A DNA stretch of 17,896 nucleotides, taken from the NCBI GenBank assembly GCA_900542395.1, contig UQNM01000050.1, forward strand, positions 1 to 17,896, written 5' to 3'. The notes beneath the pieces were generated by a model. The model was not told the origin of the DNA, made no database searches, and saw only the letters and a program-made list of their open reading frames with translations. Below are positions 6,927 to 15,429 of the stretch, one piece after another; position 1 is the stretch's first letter; the number at the start of each line of letters is the position of its first letter. The translations under genes were made by a program, and so were the position numbers. The DNA comes from an uncultured Eubacteriales bacterium (lineage in GTDB: Bacteria; Bacillota; Clostridia; Christensenellales; Aristaeellaceae).

Positions 6927-6939
6927 AAACCAACGGTTT
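6927..6939. promoter_or_regulatory. Inverted repeat, candidate operator for the flavoprotein gene
   Basis: AAACC (6927-6931), three bases, GGTTT (6935-6939): a perfect 5-bp palindrome arm on each side. Its centre lies roughly 70 bases before the predicted transcription start, near where LysR-type regulators usually bind, and a LysR gene follows the flavoprotein. The exact T-N11-A pattern is not present. Binding is inference. Confidence 0.35.
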
Positions 6940-6970
6940 CTACAATGGAAAAAACAGGTTGAAATATGTC

Positions 6971-6999
6971 TTGACACGCCGGGGCGGGTGTGATAATCT
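6971..6999 (+). promoter_or_regulatory. Promoter of the flavoprotein gene
   Basis: A perfect -35 TTGACA (6971-6976) is followed by TAATCT (6994-6999) after 17 bases with an upstream TG, or by GATAAT (6992-6997) after 15 bases. Which -10 is used cannot be decided from the sequence. The leader to the ATG at 7085 would be about 80 bases and GC-rich. Confidence 0.7.
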
Positions 7000-7084
7000 G
7001 TTGTCAAAGAAGGGACGCGGGGCAACCGTGCGCCGCGCCGCCCTCACAGGTTCGACAAACACATGTAAGGAAGGATGGATTTAC

Positions 7085-9070
7085 ATGGCGAAGAACATTT
7101 CCCGTAAGGAGTTCCTGAAAGCGACCGCGATGAGCGCTGCGGGCATTGGTCTGCTCGGCGCCGGCGTGCTCAACGCGAAAGCGGAAGAGGAAAAGCCGGT
7201 TCACAAAAATTCCAGCAAGTGGGTTCTGGACAGCCAGAACGTGAAGTGGGACGAGGAGCACGATATCGTCATCTGCGGCTACGGCATGGCGGGCACGGCG
7301 GCTTATATCGAGGCTTACGAAATCGACCACAACGTTGACGCTGTGATTTACGATAAGTCCGACGAGGAGAACGCGGGCGGTCAGGCGATTGCCTCCGGCC
7401 AGTGCGTCATCTTCGTTGACCCCAACGATCTGGAGACCTGGCGTACCTACATGCGCGCGATGAACGAGCCGCATGTCATTCCGGAAGAGGATTTCAACTG
7501 GCTGACCAATGAGTTCGCGACGGATCTGCCGTGGATTCAGGCGGTTCTCGAGCCGGTCGATTACGAAGTCGGCTACTCCGGCGGCGGCGCGCTGCGCTGG
7601 GGCACCCTGCTGGTCGAATTCCCGGATCTGCCGGGCGCGAACTTCGTCGGCGCGACGGGTCACTTCCGCGACAAGAACGGCGGCCTCTCCTTCGAGAACG
7701 GCGGCTGCTGGAACGGCTTTGACAAGGCTGCCCGTTATCGCGGCGCGAAGCCGCTCTACGAGCATCAGGTGATCTGCCTCGTGCAGGACGCCATCACCAA
7801 GAAGGTGGAAGGCGTCGGCGTGAAGAAGCCGGACGGCTCCGTGATCTACACCAAGGCGCGCAAGGGCGTTCTGCTGGCCACCGGCGGCTACGAGGGCGAT
7901 ATGGATATGTACCGCCAGTTCAACGGCGGCGACCGCATCTACAACGCGGGCTCCCCGTACGTCACGGGCGACGGCGTGAAGATGGAGATGGCGCTGGGCG
8001 CTCAGCTCTGGCATATGGACGGCCAGACCATGTCCTGCGGCTATTTCCATGGCATCAAGGTTCCGGATTTTGAGACGACGTTCGTTCGTCAGTTCTATAT
8101 GAAGCACGGCGCGTGGATGGAAGTCGCCGCCGACGGCACCCGTTATTACAACGAGGCGAAGTCCTATCAGCGCCAGCACATGAAGTACTACGAGCACGGC
8201 AAGTACGTCGATGTGCCGATCGCCCGTCAGCAGCCGGTTCATATGATTATGGACGACAACTGCTTCAAGGCGCAGCCGCTGGTCAATGCCTGGATCGGCT
8301 GGCCGGTGACCTGCCGCAACCCGTATCACTGGTCCGACGACAACTCCGTCGAGCTGGAAAAGGGCTGGATCATCAAGGCGGACACCATCGAGGAGCTGGC
8401 CGAGAAGATCGGCAAGGATCCGGCGATGCTGCGCGCTGAGGTGGATAAGTTCAACGCGATGGTCGATGCCGGTGAAGACGCCGATTTCGGCCGCGACATC
8501 GCCACGATGGCGAAGATCGAGCAGGGCCCGTTCTACGCGATCGAGGAAGTGCCGTCCATGCCGGCTTGCTCCGGCGGTGCGCGCCGCAACATCAAGGGTC
8601 AGGTTCTCAACTGGGACGGCGAGCCGATCGAGGGTCTCTACTCCGCCGGCGAAATCGGCTCCCTGGTCTGCAACCTGTACCAGAACGGCACCTACCTGCA
8701 TGAGGCGATCTGCTCCGGCCGTGCCGCGGTGGATACCATGCTGGGCGGCCGTGCCGAGCTGACCCCGACCTTCGGCGGCGGCGCCGCTGCTCCGTGGGCT
8801 GAGGCCGCGGATGGCGACTACTCCGTCATGGTTCAGGGTCTGCACGATCCGTTCGAGGTCATCTACACCATCAAAGATAAGCAGCTTGTGGGCATCGCCG
8901 TGGGCGAGGGCCGCGAGAACATGTTCATGAACGACGAGCAGTTCGCCGCGTTCACCAAGCAGATCATCGAGACGCAGGATATGGGCGTTGACGCCGTTTC
9001 CGGCGCGACGGTTGACTGCCAGGCCATCACCGGCGGCATTATGACTGCGTTCTCTCACAAGACCTCCTAA
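7085..9070 (+). CDS. Exported FAD-dependent reductase (fumarate reductase flavoprotein type) with C-terminal FMN-binding domain
   Basis: A 661-residue flavoprotein, probably extracytoplasmic. A Tat-like signal is at the N-terminus: SRKEFLK (6-12), a hydrophobic run to about 30, and a likely cut after AKA (31-33). It has RK instead of RR. The FAD_binding_2 domain runs from GYGMAG (65-70) to SAGE (520-523). The last 90 residues form an FMN-binding domain, and DAVSGAT (636-642) matches the DxxSGAT motif, in which T642 would carry covalent FMN added by ApbE/Fmn transferase. Where fumarate reductases have the substrate-binding NRLGGNA motif, this protein reads YQNGTYLHEA (532-541), so the acceptor is probably not fumarate. 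Start: ATG 7085 with AGGAAGG upstream; the frame is open to 6959 but lacks a signal there. All arginine codons are CGT or CGC, suggesting high expression. It stands alone between promoter and terminator. Likely role: terminal reductase for an organic electron acceptor. Confidence 0.85.
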   Translation: MAKNISRKEFLKATAMSAAGIGLLGAGVLNAKAEEEKPVHKNSSKWVLDSQNVKWDEEHDIVICGYGMAGTAAYIEAYEIDHNVDAVIYDKSDEENAGGQAIASGQCVIFVDPNDLETWRTYMRAMNEPHVIPEEDFNWLTNEFATDLPWIQAVLEPVDYEVGYSGGGALRWGTLLVEFPDLPGANFVGATGHFRDKNGGLSFENGGCWNGFDKAARYRGAKPLYEHQVICLVQDAITKKVEGVGVKKPDGSVIYTKARKGVLLATGGYEGDMDMYRQFNGGDRIYNAGSPYVTGDGVKMEMALGAQLWHMDGQTMSCGYFHGIKVPDFETTFVRQFYMKHGAWMEVAADGTRYYNEAKSYQRQHMKYYEHGKYVDVPIARQQPVHMIMDDNCFKAQPLVNAWIGWPVTCRNPYHWSDDNSVELEKGWIIKADTIEELAEKIGKDPAMLRAEVDKFNAMVDAGEDADFGRDIATMAKIEQGPFYAIEEVPSMPACSGGARRNIKGQVLNWDGEPIEGLYSAGEIGSLVCNLYQNGTYLHEAICSGRAAVDTMLGGRAELTPTFGGGAAAPWAEAADGDYSVMVQGLHDPFEVIYTIKDKQLVGIAVGEGRENMFMNDEQFAAFTKQIIETQDMGVDAVSGATVDCQAITGGIMTAFSHKTS

Positions 9071-9145
9071 TCCTGATTTCCAAAAAAATCCGGCGGGAGG
9101 CGGGCAGTGACCCGACCGACCTGAGGATGTAATCAGCCGTATCGG

Positions 9146-9177
9146 CCCGCCGTCTCATCAACGAGGCGGCGGGTTTT
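9146..9177 (+). terminator. Intrinsic terminator of the flavoprotein gene
   Basis: An 11-bp stem, CCCGCCGTCTC (9146-9156) with GAGGCGGCGGG (9163-9173), including one G-U pair, a 6-base loop and TTTT after it. It separates the flavoprotein gene from the LysR gene. A smaller hairpin, CGGG with CCCG, lies near 9100-9114. Confidence 0.85.
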
Positions 9178-9224
9178 GATGTTTCAGCGGCAAGGGCTTA
9201 TTTCGCGCGACGCGGGAGGTGCGC

Positions 9225-10133
9225 ATGGACGTCAAGCAGATCCAGTATTTTTCTTTGGTGAGCAGCACGGGCAGCTTCAACGCCGCGGCGAAGCAGCTCT
9301 ATATCTCCGTGCCCGGTCTGGTCAAGGCGATGGACAGGCTGGAAAACGAGCTGGGCGTTCAGCTCTTTGTGCGCAGGCGCTCGGGCGTGACGCTGACCCC
9401 GGCGGGGCAGGCGCTGGCGCGCTATGCGCCGCGCTACATCCGCAAATACGAGATGATTGTCAGCAACGTCCGCAAGGCGGCGGCGCAGCGGGAGATGCGC
9501 GCGGAGGTCTGCATGACGTGGGGCATGCTGAGCTTCTTCCCGCGCAACTTTCTTTCGCGGTTCGTGCTCTCCAACCCGGATATGTCGCTGAGCACGCACA
9601 ATTATTCCTTGCAGGAGCTGGAAGATGCGCTCAACGAGTATCGCGAGACGATCGGGCTGTATTTCGGGCGGATTGAGGACCCGGAGCTGGAGATTCTCTT
9701 TCACCGGGAAGCGCCGCTGCGCGTGCTGATGTCCTCGACGCACGCGCTGTGCGAAAAGGCGGCGCTGCGCATGGAGGATCTCAGGGGCTGCAAGGTTATT
9801 TTGGTCAACAGCGACCCCGAGGTGATGCGGCAGCTCCAAAACCGGCTGGAAAGCGTGGGCTGTCCGCCGCAGATCATCCTTGACGGCGCAGAATGGGAGC
9901 AGGCGGTCGAGCTGATCCAGAGCGCGGGCTATATCTCGTTCTGTCTGCCGCCGGGAAACCTCAGCAACGCGCGGCTCCAGACGCGGGAAATCGAGGATCT
10001 GGGGCTGACGCTGGATTTCAACATGGCCGTCATGCGGGGCGTGGCCATGACGGACGCGGAGCGTCGGTTTGTGGAATACGTCGTGCAGATGATGACCGCC
10101 AACCATGGCGGGGACGAGGAAAAAAAGCGCTGA
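9225..10133 (+). CDS. LysR-type transcriptional regulator
   Basis: A 302-residue LysR-family regulator. The N-terminal winged helix-turn-helix (about 3-60) shows the typical run from QIQYFSLVSSTGSFNAAAKQ through LENELGVQLFVRR to LTPAGQALA. The rest is the effector-binding domain in two lobes. The start is the ATG at 9225, with GGGAGG ending 5 bases upstream; a GTG at 9219 is in frame but overlaps the ribosome site. It lies downstream of the flavoprotein gene in the same direction, past a terminator, and 40 bases before the membrane protein that opens the MoxR-VWA cluster. It could control either neighbour. The promoter is not clear; TTGATG at 9176-9181 is a weak -35 candidate. Effector unknown. 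Confidence 0.9.
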   Translation: MDVKQIQYFSLVSSTGSFNAAAKQLYISVPGLVKAMDRLENELGVQLFVRRRSGVTLTPAGQALARYAPRYIRKYEMIVSNVRKAAAQREMRAEVCMTWGMLSFFPRNFLSRFVLSNPDMSLSTHNYSLQELEDALNEYRETIGLYFGRIEDPELEILFHREAPLRVLMSSTHALCEKAALRMEDLRGCKVILVNSDPEVMRQLQNRLESVGCPPQIILDGAEWEQAVELIQSAGYISFCLPPGNLSNARLQTREIEDLGLTLDFNMAVMRGVAMTDAERRFVEYVVQMMTANHGGDEEKKR

Positions 10134-10173
10134 GCGCGGCCCCGCGCGAGGCATGAACGACGGGAGAAGCGGG

Positions 10174-11625
10174 ATGGAGAAGGAAATCAGCCGGGCGCTG
10201 CGCCCGTTTCAAAAAAAGCTGGCTGCGGAAGCCGCGCTGCGCGCGGTGTGCGTGAGCGGCTTGTTTGCGCTGCCGGTTTGGCTGGCGCTCGCGCTGGCGC
10301 GGCGCTGTTTCGGCGGCGCGGGCGGAAGGCCGGAGGCGCTGATGCTGCCGGTGTGGGCGCTGCTGGCGGCGGCGCTGTACGCGCTGCGCTATCGCCCGAC
10401 GCAGAAGCGGCTGGCCGCGCGGCTGGACGCGCTCTGCGGGATGGATCGCGTGGCGACCGCGATGGAATTTTCCGGCGATTCCGGCGTGCTCTGCCGCCTC
10501 CAGCGGGAAGACACGGCGGACAGGCTGGAAAAAACGGACGTGCACGCACTGCCGATGCGCTGGCCGAAGAAGGCGCTGGCCGCGTGCTGCGTGCTGGCGG
10601 CGATGATTGCGGCGGCGCCGCTGCTGCCGGAGGCGGCGGTGGAGCGCGTGCGGGCGCTCGTCGCGGCGGCGACGCCGGAGGCGCAGCAGGAGAGCGAGGA
10701 AATCGCCGCGCTGCGCGACATGATGCAGACGCTGCGCGCCGACGTGGCGGAAAGCGACATCGACGCGGCGGAGCGGGACAAGCTGGTGGCGCGGCTGGAC
10801 GAGCTGCTGACACGGCTGGACGAAGGCTATGCGGATATCGCGGCGGTGCAGGAGATTCGCGACGCGATGACCGGCATGGAGCAGACGGTGCAGGAGCTGA
10901 CCCCGCGCGACACCTACACGGCGGCGATGATCGAATACGAGAGCCTGCAAAAGCTGGGCGAGGCGATTTACGATCAGAACATGGACACGGTCGTTATGAT
11001 TCTGGACAGCATGGGCCGCCGACTGCATGAAAAGACTGGCATGGAGCAGGTGGACGCGCTGATGAACCTCGTCTACGACGTCAACGGCTCGCTGGCCAAG
11101 CCCCTGCGGGACAACAGCCAGGAGCAGCTCCGGCAGGCGATGATGATGTTCGCGGGCGGGCTGGAAAGCGCCGCGGAGATGGTCTACAACGGGCGGGACA
11201 ACACGCAGATGATCGACACGGCGCTGGAAACGGTGGAGACGTACATCCGGGATTATCTGGGCGTGCCCGAGGAGGGCGAGCGCTACGATCCCTTTGCCCA
11301 TATGGATTACGGGAAAGGGAGCAAGCCGTCCGGCGCGCCGTCGCCCGAGGCGGCGAACGTCGAAAAGCCCAAGAGCCGGATGGAGACGGAATACGTCTAC
11401 GACCCGCCGGAGGCGCTCAAGGCCAGCGGCTATCAGCCCGGCGCGCTGAATGAGCGCGGCGAGCGGCAGCGGCTTTCGGCCGACACGCGCGAACGCCCGA
11501 TGGGCGCGGTGCCCTACGGCGAGGTATACGGCCGGTATTACGCGGCGTATCTGGCGATGATCGAGGATGAAACGTTCCCGCAGGCGCTTCGGGAAGCGGC
11601 GCAGGCCTATATGAACGGATTATAA
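10174..11625 (+). CDS. Membrane protein with three N-terminal TM helices and a long helical domain, MoxR-VWA operon
   Basis: A 483-residue protein of unknown function. Hydrophobic helices lie at about 21-43, 54-72 and 132-151. The loop between the second and third contains RLDALCGMDRVATAMEF, a pattern I associate with DUF4175-like membrane proteins found beside MoxR genes; the family assignment is tentative. Residues 165-380 are charged and helical, probably coiled coil outside the membrane. A low-complexity linker (380-450) leads to a conserved-looking end, VPYGEVYGRYYAAYLAMI, near 455-475. The start is the ATG at 10174, with GGGAGA about 7 bases upstream; ATG 10153 is in frame but has no ribosome site. 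The MoxR gene begins 22 bases after its stop. Likely a membrane partner or client adaptor of the ATPase. Confidence 0.75.
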   Translation: MEKEISRALRPFQKKLAAEAALRAVCVSGLFALPVWLALALARRCFGGAGGRPEALMLPVWALLAAALYALRYRPTQKRLAARLDALCGMDRVATAMEFSGDSGVLCRLQREDTADRLEKTDVHALPMRWPKKALAACCVLAAMIAAAPLLPEAAVERVRALVAAATPEAQQESEEIAALRDMMQTLRADVAESDIDAAERDKLVARLDELLTRLDEGYADIAAVQEIRDAMTGMEQTVQELTPRDTYTAAMIEYESLQKLGEAIYDQNMDTVVMILDSMGRRLHEKTGMEQVDALMNLVYDVNGSLAKPLRDNSQEQLRQAMMMFAGGLESAAEMVYNGRDNTQMIDTALETVETYIRDYLGVPEEGERYDPFAHMDYGKGSKPSGAPSPEAANVEKPKSRMETEYVYDPPEALKASGYQPGALNERGERQRLSADTRERPMGAVPYGEVYGRYYAAYLAMIEDETFPQALREAAQAYMNGL

Positions 11626-11647
11626 CGGATGCAGGAGGAATAACAGG

Positions 11648-12637
<990 letters not shown>

Positions 12638-12661
12638 CGGCGCATTGCGGGAGGGAGAAGC

Positions 12662-13549
12662 ATGCGGATACTGGACGGCGCGTTTCTTGACGCGCTGGAG
12701 ACGCTGGACATCAATGTGCAGCAGATGAAGAGCGGCCATTACAGCGGCGCGCGCCGCTCCCGCGCCTATGGCTCCTCGCCGGAGTTTGCCGATTACCGCG
12801 AGTATGTGCCGGGCGACGACCTGCGGCGGATTGATTGGAACGCGGCCGCGCGGTTTGACAAATACCTGATTAAGCGGTTCATCGATGAAAAGCAGGGGCG
12901 CAACTGCGTCTATCTGGATACGTCCGCCTCCATGGGCTTTGAACCGGAGAAGGGCTTTGCGGCGCTGCGGATGGCCGCCGCGCTGGGCTATCTGTCGGTG
13001 TGCAACATGGACAGCGTGTCCTTCCGGCTGTTGTCCGGCACGCGCTGCACAGAGCTGTGCCCCCGAATCAGCGGGCGGGAATCGTTCCTGCGCGCGGGCG
13101 AGAAGCTCGACGCGCTGCAATTCGCGGGGGAGACCGACCTGTATGCGTGCATCCGAAACGATCCGAATCCCGGCGCGGACGACGGCGTGACGTTTATTCT
13201 CTCCGATCTGCTGACGGACAGCGACTGGCGGGCGGCGGTCGATCTGCTGCTGAGCTGCCGCCGCGAGGTGATGCTGATTCAGGTGCTCTCGCCGGCGGAG
13301 CTCGATCCCCAACTGAGCGGAAGGCACACCTTCTGCGACGCGGAGGAGACGGGCGCGCGTGTGTCCCGCCTGACGATGGACGTTGACCGCGACACGCTCC
13401 GGGCATACCGGGAGACGGTGCGCCAGTTTCTGGCGGAGGCCCGCCGCTTCTGCGCGTCGCGCGCGGTGCCCTATATGCTGATGCGCAGCGACGAGCGCGC
13501 GGAGGAAGCACTCAGGACGAAGGGCTGCATGGAGGAGCTGATCCGATGA
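12662..13549 (+). CDS. DUF58 domain protein (MoxR partner)
   Basis: A 295-residue protein with the DUF58 signature from SGHYSGARRSRAYGSSPEF through ADYREYVPGDDLRRIDWNAA (24-63), followed by a degenerate VWA fold with the metal-site motif DTSAS (86-90). It has no membrane segment, so it is cytoplasmic, unlike longer DUF58 proteins with an N-terminal TM pair. GGGAGGGAG lies close before the ATG. Its stop codon overlaps the next start in an ATGA, indicating translational coupling with the BatA-like gene. Such proteins are believed to bridge MoxR and membrane VWA proteins; the biochemical role is not established. Confidence 0.92.
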   Translation: MRILDGAFLDALETLDINVQQMKSGHYSGARRSRAYGSSPEFADYREYVPGDDLRRIDWNAAARFDKYLIKRFIDEKQGRNCVYLDTSASMGFEPEKGFAALRMAAALGYLSVCNMDSVSFRLLSGTRCTELCPRISGRESFLRAGEKLDALQFAGETDLYACIRNDPNPGADDGVTFILSDLLTDSDWRAAVDLLLSCRREVMLIQVLSPAELDPQLSGRHTFCDAEETGARVSRLTMDVDRDTLRAYRETVRQFLAEARRFCASRAVPYMLMRSDERAEEALRTKGCMEELIR

Positions 13550-15429
13550 GTTTTGTATATCCTGCGGGGCTGTGGGCGCTGCTGGCGCTGGGCGTGTTCG
13601 CCGCGGTGTGCCTGATTCGGCATCGCTCGGAGGTGACGCCCGTATCCAGCACGTACCTCTGGCGGCTGTCCGAACAGCGGCGCAAGAAAAAGGGCTATTG
13701 GCGCACGCTCAAGCGGTCGCTGTTTTTCGCGCTGCAATTTTTGGCGCTGGCGCTTTCGGCGCTGCTGATCGCGCAGCCGATCATGCCCATGCCCGGTTCG
13801 GGCGTGAACGTGGCGGTGATTCTCGACGCTTCGGCGAGCATGCAGATGGCGGACGGGAGCGGACAGACGCGCTTTGCCCGCGCGGTGGCGGCGGCGGAGC
13901 GCGACATGGACAGGCTGCCGTGGGGCGCGAGCGTGACGGTGGTGCTGGCCGGGGACGAGGCGCGCGTTGCGGCGGATCACGTCAGCGGCGGCGCGGAGCT
14001 TCGCGCGGCGCTGGAGGGCGTTTCGTGCGGCTGGGGCGCGGGCGATGTGGCGGGCGCGGCGGCGCTGTGCCAGCAGATGCTCGACGAGGGCGGCATTTCG
14101 GACGTGCGGCTGTACACGGACGCGCCGTATGCGCAGGCGGAGGGGCTGGAGGTCATCTCCCTGCGCGGCGGGGACGAGTGGAACGTGAGCCTCGGCGCGC
14201 TGGAGACCAGCGGCTCCATCTACGGCACGGCGTTTGAAACCACGGTGCAGAGCTTTGGCCGAAGCGCGGATGTGAGCTTTGAGCTGATCGTTGACGGCAA
14301 GGCGCGCGACGCGGAGGAAATCGAACTGCGCGTGAACGGGCAGAAGCAGACCGCGCAGACCGTATACTGCCCGGAGGGCGAGGCGCAAAGCGTGTCCCTG
14401 CTGCTGCGGCAGGTATACGATTTTACGGATGTGAGCGTGCGCGTCTGCGCGGAGGACGGCATGGCGCAGGATAACGCGGTGCAGCTCAGCCGTCAGGCGG
14501 CCTGCCCGGCGCGCGTGCTGCTGGTGGGCGAAAACCCGTATTTCTGGCAGAAGGCGCTGGAGGCCTTCCCGAGGGTGGAGCTGACGACGGCGGAAGACTG
14601 GCGCGGCGCGACGCTCGAGGCATACGACGTCTATGCCTTTGACGGCTGCCTGCCGGAGAAGCTGCCGCAGGACGGCGCGGTCTGGCTGCTCAACCCGCCG
14701 CGCTCGCCGCGCGAGGTCGGCGTGGTGCTGGGCGAGCGGCTGATGGGCGCTTATGTGAAGGGCGCGCGGACGGATACAGAGCTGGGCGAACGGCTGACGC
14801 GCGGCCTCGTGCTGCGGGATGCGGCCGTCGCGCGGTTCAGGGAGATGACGGCGCAGGGCGGGCTGGAAAATGTTCTGCTGTGCGGCGAAATGCCCGTGAT
14901 GGCCGCGGGAACCAACGCGAACGGCTGCTTGCAGGCGGTGCTGCCCTTTGACATTCAGGAGAGCAATCTGCCGCTGCTGCCGGATTTCGTCGTGCTGGTC
15001 AACAACATGCTGGAGGCGAGCGCGCCGACGCTTTTGGACGCGGAGACGGTGGACTGCGGAACGCGGGTCTATCCGCAGCCGCATCCGCTGTGCAGCAGGC
15101 TGTTTTTGCAGACGCCGGATATGCGGCTGGAAGCGCTCGATCCCGCGCGGGCGGCAGAAGGCGTTCGCGTGGACAGCCCCGGCAGCTATACGCTCATGCA
15201 GGAGGTGCGCGGGCAGCAGCAGGTGGTGCGCTTTGCGGCGCAGGTGCCGCAGGCAGAGAGGACGACGCAGACGCAGCCGGTCGATCAACCGCTGACGCTG
15301 ACGGCGGGCAGACAGGCGGAGAGCGCCCCGGCGCATGCGCGCGTATTCTATCCGGCGCGCCTGATGGCCTTGGCGCTGCTGGCGCTGCTGCTGGCGGAAT
15401 GGGGGATGTATCACCGTGAAAAGTATTGA
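13546..15429 (+). CDS. BatA-like membrane protein with VWA domain
   Basis: A 627-residue membrane protein. Residues 1-80 match the aerotolerance-regulator N-terminal pattern: a helix at about 5-24, a basic loop, and a second helix at about 58-80. A VWA domain starts at about 88 with the metal-site motif DASAS (94-98). The middle (about 180-490) is predicted extracytoplasmic, and its stretch ARVLLVGENPYFWQKALEAF begins a glutamine-amidotransferase-like fold without an obvious catalytic cysteine. A final helix lies near 605-621, with a short basic tail. The start is the ATG inside the DUF58 stop, a 4-bp overlap. The gene ends 14 bases inside the next one, so the three are coupled. Bat proteins were first linked to oxygen tolerance in Bacteroides, but the molecular role is unclear. 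Confidence 0.88.
   Translation: MSFVYPAGLWALLALGVFAAVCLIRHRSEVTPVSSTYLWRLSEQRRKKKGYWRTLKRSLFFALQFLALALSALLIAQPIMPMPGSGVNVAVILDASASMQMADGSGQTRFARAVAAAERDMDRLPWGASVTVVLAGDEARVAADHVSGGAELRAALEGVSCGWGAGDVAGAAALCQQMLDEGGISDVRLYTDAPYAQAEGLEVISLRGGDEWNVSLGALETSGSIYGTAFETTVQSFGRSADVSFELIVDGKARDAEEIELRVNGQKQTAQTVYCPEGEAQSVSLLLRQVYDFTDVSVRVCAEDGMAQDNAVQLSRQAACPARVLLVGENPYFWQKALEAFPRVELTTAEDWRGATLEAYDVYAFDGCLPEKLPQDGAVWLLNPPRSPREVGVVLGERLMGAYVKGARTDTELGERLTRGLVLRDAAVARFREMTAQGGLENVLLCGEMPVMAAGTNANGCLQAVLPFDIQESNLPLLPDFVVLVNNMLEASAPTLLDAETVDCGTRVYPQPHPLCSRLFLQTPDMRLEALDPARAAEGVRVDSPGSYTLMQEVRGQQQVVRFAAQVPQAERTTQTQPVDQPLTLTAGRQAESAPAHARVFYPARLMALALLALLLAEWGMYHREKY

Larger units (their letters stand above)
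6737..7084. other. AT-richer gene-free region upstream of the flavoprotein gene
   Basis: About 350 bases with no convincing gene on either strand. Open frames read on the minus strand here are rich in F, C, H and I and look like noise. The region is clearly more A+T-rich than its surroundings, especially 6780-6960. It contains an inverted repeat GTTTG (6791-6795) / CAAAC (6804-6808), a second repeat at 6927-6939, the promoter at 6971-6999 and about 80 bases of leader before the ATG at 7085. This is the layout of a regulated promoter region. Confidence 0.6.

Noticed and set aside
7010..7084. GC-rich leader before the flavoprotein ATG, considered as a riboswitch.
   Set aside because: I could place only a short CGCGG/CCGCG pairing and no known riboswitch core or terminator/antiterminator pair.
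7004..9058. A 684-codon minus-strand open frame opposite the flavoprotein gene.
   Set aside because: It is the complement of a strongly supported flavoprotein; composition is biased, with no motifs and no ribosome site.
10134..10147. GCGCGG/CCGCGC palindrome after the LysR stop, considered as a terminator.
   Set aside because: No T-run follows and the loop is very small, so it is unlikely to stop transcription before the next gene.
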